From: Cavia porcellus
Lineage: Eukaryota; Chordata; Mammalia; Rodentia; Caviidae
Direction of reading: 5' to 3'
Assembly (NCBI RefSeq): GCF_034190915.1
Contig: NW_026947499.1
Coordinates: forward strand, 1,921,950 to 1,985,949
DNA: 64,000 nt
The position numbers were made by a program, and so were the translations under genes. The notes beneath the pieces were generated by a model that searched no databases, was not told where the DNA came from, and was given only the letters and a program-made list of their open reading frames with translations. How positions within the stretch are numbered: the stretch's first letter is position 1; each line of letters starts with the position of its first letter. Below, piece after piece: positions 58,521 to 64,000 of this stretch.

Positions 58521-61500
58521 CGTGTGCCTGGGATATTTTAAGATTTCGATAAAACAGGAAATGTTATGAAGCGTTCTTCATCTTGGAAAAGAGGCAGGGG
58601 AGGAAATACTGGTTTTGTGTTCGGGGCGGGTGGGAACCCACTCGCAGGTCATTATAAATCAGGTGCTGGAGACACGTAGCTTTTGGAGGTGCGAGCTTTG
58701 AAAACCACACTCAAGAGCCGATTTATCTTCTTGAGGGTGCTGTGTGGGCATTAACATAAGCTCTCCGGAGCCGGTCTGCAGGCATGAGCTTCTCGGCAGT
58801 TGCTGCAGGGCTCATGGTGGGAAGGGCTGGATCCCTCTCCTCCCGCTGTGTCTGAGAACATTATTGCACGCGGATCTGCTCTCTTAAGCATAGCGACTCG
58901 GGCCATCTCCTCGCATCTGTAAGTTACAGATGGCCAGCTAATTCTCCCCTAATGTCCACCCTCTGCATCTTCCCTCCCCTGAAGTACCCGAGCGGCCGAG
59001 TGTATTTCTTGTTTATCTCTGCAGCGTGTTTTTGCCCCTGGGCTGGGGACGGGACCTCGTGCAGTGGGGTGTGACTGCCAGGCCACCGCTGCACCGCCCG
59101 GGTGATTTTCATGAATTTTCCTAAACGGTCCAACTCCTAAAGTCATACATATTTTGCCACCAATCAAAAGGGATTTACATTTCAAAGCCCGCGTTTACGC
59201 ACACATCACACTCAGGGCGAGGAAGCCAAGGACTCTTTCTTGTCCTCATTAAAAGATTTGGTTGGAAAGTCATGGCACGCTTTCACATACAATTTTTACA
59301 TATAATTTTCTTCCTGTTTGGCTTTCACTCTGAAAGGTTGGCCAAGTTGCAATTTTTTAAATTTGTATTTTACTGTTCTGATTCGAATTTGCCGACCCTA
59401 GGACACAGACACTCATTCGTAAAAATAAGTAATATATCAATTTCTGATTTCCATCTCCGCTCCTACGTTACATTTCCATTTTTCACATGTTGATTGTGGA
59501 GTTGCTCCACGGTACGGGAAGCGTACTTGATAGACTCAAACTTGCCTTCAATAAAAGGCAAAGTTTTAACACAAAAGCTTCCAAGGCTGCTTTCAGTGGG
59601 ACAGAATTTTTTAAAAATAAATGATGAATCTGAGCTTTTGCGTATCAGAGTAACTCAGGGAAGGAAAGTAATGTTTTTGTAGAAACTGTGACAGCGTCTG
59701 TCCATCCATCCACCCACGCAGGACCTGGAAGACCCAGCACCGAACTGTGACAACCCGCTTAATCAGACGTGTGACCAAGAGATTGCAAATGTTTACATTT
59801 CTTTAAAAAATGTATCACAGTAGAAGTCTCGTTGCCATCAAGCCCCCCTTAAAATACTTCCTCCTGCTTTGACGGGACCTCTGTCGGCCTCTGTCTGCAG
59901 CGGCTCTGGAGCCCTCATTGATGGCTGTCTTCAGTTGCACTGGCTCGATGTCCCGAATTGATTCAAATGTGGCCTTTCGTGATAAACTGTCGAATAGTTA
60001 AGACTCCACTGTATATTCCCATCGCCCTTGCGTGGCTGAACAGGACACAGACAACTGGAGATGATCCAGATAAGCTCATTTGCTGCTGTCTCCAAGCGCT
60101 GTGAGCATGGAAAAGGAGGCCCTGGTGGGGAACGGATGGGGAGGTGGCTGTGAGCCTGGGGCGGACGGCAGTAGCTGGGCGGTCAGAGGAGACCCTGGGG
60201 ATGATGACGTTTGATCGGCTTCGGGATGAGGAGCTCCATGCGAGGCCACACTGCCCATCCCCTGGTGTCCTGTCTCCTATCTGCACCAGTGCAATCTGTC
60301 CTGCCAGGACTGGGCTCAGTGCCGCTCTGGGCTCCTGGACTCTTGGGGTCCTGGGCTTCCCCCATCACATACCTTGGCCTTCTTTCCCCGCAGATCAGTG
60401 AGCCTGCGGTCCAGCAGGTTTGCCAAGTGGCCCTCTTGGTGGATGGATTCATCCAGGGCTGTGTTTGTGAGTGGGGAGGTGCTGATGGGGCCAGTGATGC
60501 GATTCAGTTACCTGGGAGAGGACCTGCCAGCATCAGGGCTGCCGTCCTCGCCGACTGATCCAGAATTGGGATGTGAGCCAGGCCCTGGCATCGAGTACCC
60601 TCCCGGGGTCATTGCAGCATGCAGCTAAGGCTGAGCAGCACAAGGCTTGGATTCACCTGTGGAGGTGTAAGACGTGACAGTGCCTGGCGCCCCAGGAGTC
60701 CTGACATGCTGCTGCATTTGAAGCCGGTCTCAGGGATGGCGTTGGACCTGGCCTCCATGCAGGCTCAGCTTCTGCAATCTGGGCTGAGAATTGGGTTCTC
60801 ACCCACCTCTGAGGCCCCAGGACTGCGGGAGACAGGCTGGTTTGGCTCGCATGTGGCTGTGGTTGTGAAGTGGCCGGGCAGCATCTTGGTCTGCTCCACT
60901 GGTATAAACCTGCAGCCAGCGGAGGCCAAACCCTGGACCTGGGACTCGTCACCTTGGTGCTCCGGCTGGCTGGACTAATGAGTGGCACATGCGTTCTTGG
61001 TGCACGTGGGTGGCAAGAGTCCTGCCAAGCACAGGCTAACTATCTAACTAACTAACAGACTGAGTGGAGCGATAACAGGGAGCCCTGAGTGAGGCCGCAG
61101 CCCCACGCCTCAGGCTGTGCCAGGCACTGTAAGGGCAGTGCGCACAAGGGACTCCGTGTTCCCTGCAGCTCTGTGGGTGAGACGAGACCTCGGCCTCTAA
61201 GGAGGAGGGTGGACACCCGGAGCCACCTCTGAGGCCCACCAGTCAGCTTCCAGCATGGAGCACGGGGTCAGGAGAGTGTGACCAGCGTACAGACCACTGT
61301 GGAAAGTGAAAGTTGATGAACGGGAACTCCGTTGTGGGTTCAAGGAACACTGGACCAGACTTGGGTTGCCCCAGGGCAGACAAGGGACATGAGCTGGCCA
61401 GCTGAGCTTGCACGGCCCCTCCTGTGCTCAGCCCTGGCTCGGGGTGCGTCACACCACTGTTCTGCCCTCCTGGACCTCACCTCTGTAGCCAGGTGGACAG

Positions 61501-61699
61501 CAGGTTAATAAAGGAGGAGGAAAGATGCTTCGTGAGATGTAAGTGACCCATATGTGTGTGGCTCCAGAGGTGCCTTCTGTAGGTCAGGGCGCCTCAGTCT
61601 GCAGGGCTTAGAGGAACGCAGAGGAGAGCCCAGCTGGCAGTGCCCTGGGGCAGCAGGGTTGGTGGCTGTCTGCGGGGCATACGAGCTAAGGTCAGCATG

Positions 61700-62115
61700 A
61701 CTGCTGGGGTAGGGTGCATCAGCCAGCTTTCCCTCTGCTATGACAACCCACATCCCCAGAAGGAGAGGTTTCACCTGGCTCATGGTTCAGGGGGTTCAGG
61801 CCATGGTTATCTGGTTCCGATCCAGAAACATCCTAGTGGAAGGGTGCAGTGGAGGAAAACTTCTCATGTCATGGCAACCGGGCAACGGTGAGACAGGGGA
61901 GGAGCTGGGGCCAAGAATGCACCCTTCCTTGTCATGTCCTAGTGCCCACCTCGCTGACCAGGCCCCACCTCCCAGCAGCATGCTTGGCTGTGAACTCAGG
62001 TGGATTAATTCACCTGTGCGCCAGCACAGCATCCCTGTGGTCCGCTCACCTTCCAAGGACCCCGCCTCTGAGACACATGAGACCTTTGGGGGACATCTAG
62101 ATCTAAACCATAACT
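61700..62115 (-). mobile_element. MaLR-type LTR, antisense, nearly full length
   Basis: GCTTTCCCTCTGCTATGACA, GAGGTTTCACCTGGCTCATG, GGTTCAGGCCATGGTTATCT, AGCATGCTTGGCTGTGAACTC, GGATTAATTCACC, GACCTTTGGGGGACATCTAG and ATCTAAACCATAAC give the complete antisense MaLR order. Confidence 0.75.
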
Positions 62116-63748
62116 TGGGCCTCAGCAACCAGGTGACAGCTGGCACCATTTTCTGGGATTGGCACACAGAGAGGCAGTGGTGGCAGCACCTAGAGGCACG
62201 GTGAGTCTGAGATGCCAGCACGCTGTGGGATGCGTGAGCCTGGAAACACAGGAGCTCGGAGTTGAAGGGAAGCAGCCCAGCCTTTCTGGGCCCAGGGCCG
62301 ATGCACCCCAGAAGCACGGCTGCGTTCCTGGGCCCTCAGTGTCTCCAGTGTCACCGCTGCGAGCGAGACAGTGTCCATTGACCTGGCCACACAGTTCCCT
62401 TGTGAAGCGAGGTCTCCTCGTGGCCCTCTATGCCTTCGAGGCCAGTGACTTTCGACTGTCTTCTTCCTGTGTGAGGATGGTGTCACCTGCCTGCTGGCCT
62501 CTGTTACACCAGGGACAGAACACCGTGAGGTCCAGGGCTGGGGAAGCAGCCGAGGACACCAACACTGTTCCTGCAGCACTGGCCAAAGCGAAGGAAGGAC
62601 GGCCACGCTCGGTCGCGGTACCCACGTTGATGCCCAGATGAATGAAGCCAGCTTCAAACCCCAGACTGCATTTCCAGTGGGGCTCAGGGTCACCTCCCTG
62701 CCTCCCACCCTGTCCCCGATTCCTATGCGCTGCAGTTGAGCAAATTCGTTATTGCATTAGCCCAAGAAAACCGTCATTAAGAAGCCGCCTGGTAAAGGAG
62801 GAGAAACAGCAGGCAGCGAATTCCAGGCCCTGGCTGCGGGAGACCGGGCTCAGCGTGCCTCCTCTGTGTCCTCCTCAGCATGGACCACCACGCTGCCCGG
62901 GGCTCGCGGAGACCCCCGAGGCTAGTGGGTCCCGAGAGGACGGAGCAGGGATCCACGCCCTCGGGAGGGCCCAGTCAGCTAGGAATTCCTGGTGAGTTGC
63001 ACGGCGCTGCCCTGGCAGGCTCTGAACTAGATGCTTCCTGAAGCGCCCTGGGCAGCCACCCCATGGGTCTGTGACACGCGGCCAGGGTATGTCACGGTGC
63101 CTTTGCTTATCCAGAAAGCCACCAGTCCATGGGTCTCGTGTTCCATGACATAGAAAGAAGTGAGAATGGAGTCCAGTGCTGACCTGTGTCCAGCATTCCT
63201 GAGACTCTGCTGTAGCCAGGGGACCTGGCCTGGGCTCTCGTCCTGGCTTTGCTGAACCGAGCAAGGGCTGGCAGCCTCAAAGCTGCTAATCCGGGACCCA
63301 GGCTCAGAGCCTCCTGGAGAATCTGGGGTCTCGCTCCAGCAGGTCTGGGCTTGGGTGAAGCACAAAGCAGCCAGCCTCCTCCCCGCGCCGAGTCCTGCCG
63401 GCAGCCTCTGCTTCTCCAAATCAAATCAGGAATCCAGACGGCTGCCTGTTCCTCAGCTTTTGTGTTTTTTTGTCTGGAAAGGAATTAAATCGGAGCACGA
63501 CACATTCACAGGCAGGACTCAGTCCCCGGATTTTGCCAGCGTCAGGAGAATGGATGTTTGCGTAGTGGCAGCTGCTTCTTGGGGACGATGCTGTGGGACA
63601 GGAGAGGGAGACGCACCTCCACGCACCCCGGCCCAACCACTCCAGATGCCACAGTGCCACAGGAGACAGGCAGGAGAAAAAAGAGCCCAGAGTGATTGTC
63701 TGGGGCTGCGGGAGGAGGGTGTTGGGGACAAATGCAGGTGACAGGCAT

Positions 63749-63975
63749 TTCTCTGTCTCTGTCTGTCTCTTTCACTCTCTCTGAGCTGAGTACTGAACCC
63801 AGAACCTCGGCCCTGAGCTACACACAACCAGACAACAACTTGTAAATTTTTCTTAAATTTTGAGACAGGGTCCCACCGAGCCACTAAATTGTACAGGCTG
63901 GGTTCAAATTTGAGATCATCCTGCCTCAGTCTCCCAGAGTGACAGGATTACAAACATGCATCGCCATTCACAGTT
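63749..63975 (-). repeat. B1-ID composite SINE, antisense
   Basis: On the plus strand, a CT-rich run (63749-63782) precedes the reverse ID segment (GAGTACTGAACCCAGAACCT, GCCCTGAGCTACAC; 63783-63828). This is followed by an antisense B1 (TTTTGAGACAGGGTCCCACC, ACAGGCTGGGTTCAAATTTG, ATCCTGCCTCAGTCTCCCAG, TACAAACATGCATCGCC; 63846-63975). Confidence 0.8.
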
Positions 63976-64000
63976 TAGAATTTGGTTTTTGTTTCTTGAG

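Overview
This 64 kb window is mammalian nuclear DNA, almost certainly from a rodent. The evidence is a set of 7SL-derived B1-type SINEs, tRNA-derived ID-type SINEs, B1-ID composites, ERVL-MaLR LTRs, L1 pieces and an IAP-like class II solo LTR. No B2 elements were seen, which leans away from mouse and rat towards a non-muroid rodent. The family cannot be fixed from the sequence alone.

Only one piece of protein-coding sequence is convincing: a 184-bp internal exon at 1245-1428 (+), with a good acceptor and a perfect GTAAGA donor. Its peptide (e.g. [19 protein letters not shown]) is that of the TMEM132 family of neuronal single-pass membrane proteins. I could not decide between the paralogues B, C and D. 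The rest of the window has no second convincing exon on either strand, so 1-1244 is read as the end of one intron and 1429-64000 as part of a very large downstream intron. The many open frames elsewhere are chance frames in GC-rich, CpG-containing intronic DNA or frames inside repeats. The long serine/leucine/cysteine-rich minus-strand frames at 242-1166 are the complement of a GACAGA tandem repeat.

Layout: 324-985, GACAGA satellite-like tract just upstream of the exon. 1245-1428, the exon. 3-22 kb, unique GC-rich intron with MIR, B1, L1 and MaLR remnants, including a conserved-looking AT-richer block at 13.2-13.6 kb. 22.5-23.8 kb, a solo LTR with perfect target duplication, a B1-ID composite and a young ID SINE. 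24.2-25.6 kb, an L1 with a 5' inversion. 26.5-30.2 kb, MaLR LTRs and a diverged tandem duplication. 31.0-32.0 kb, an AT-rich retroposed-looking island of unknown identity. 40-45 kb, MaLR/MLT1 LTRs and SINEs. 45.56-45.63 kb, two abutting perfect palindromes. 46-52 kb, SINEs and MIRs. 54.5-58 kb, an LTR, a microsatellite and L1 pieces carrying later SINE insertions. 58-64 kb, a conserved-looking block, one MaLR LTR and a terminal B1-ID composite.

There is no operon, CRISPR array, prophage or other prokaryotic system. The strongest unexplained signal is the double palindrome at 45563-45628. Next come the AT-rich island at 31 kb with three long open stretches in a single frame, and the purine-rich repeat beside the exon.
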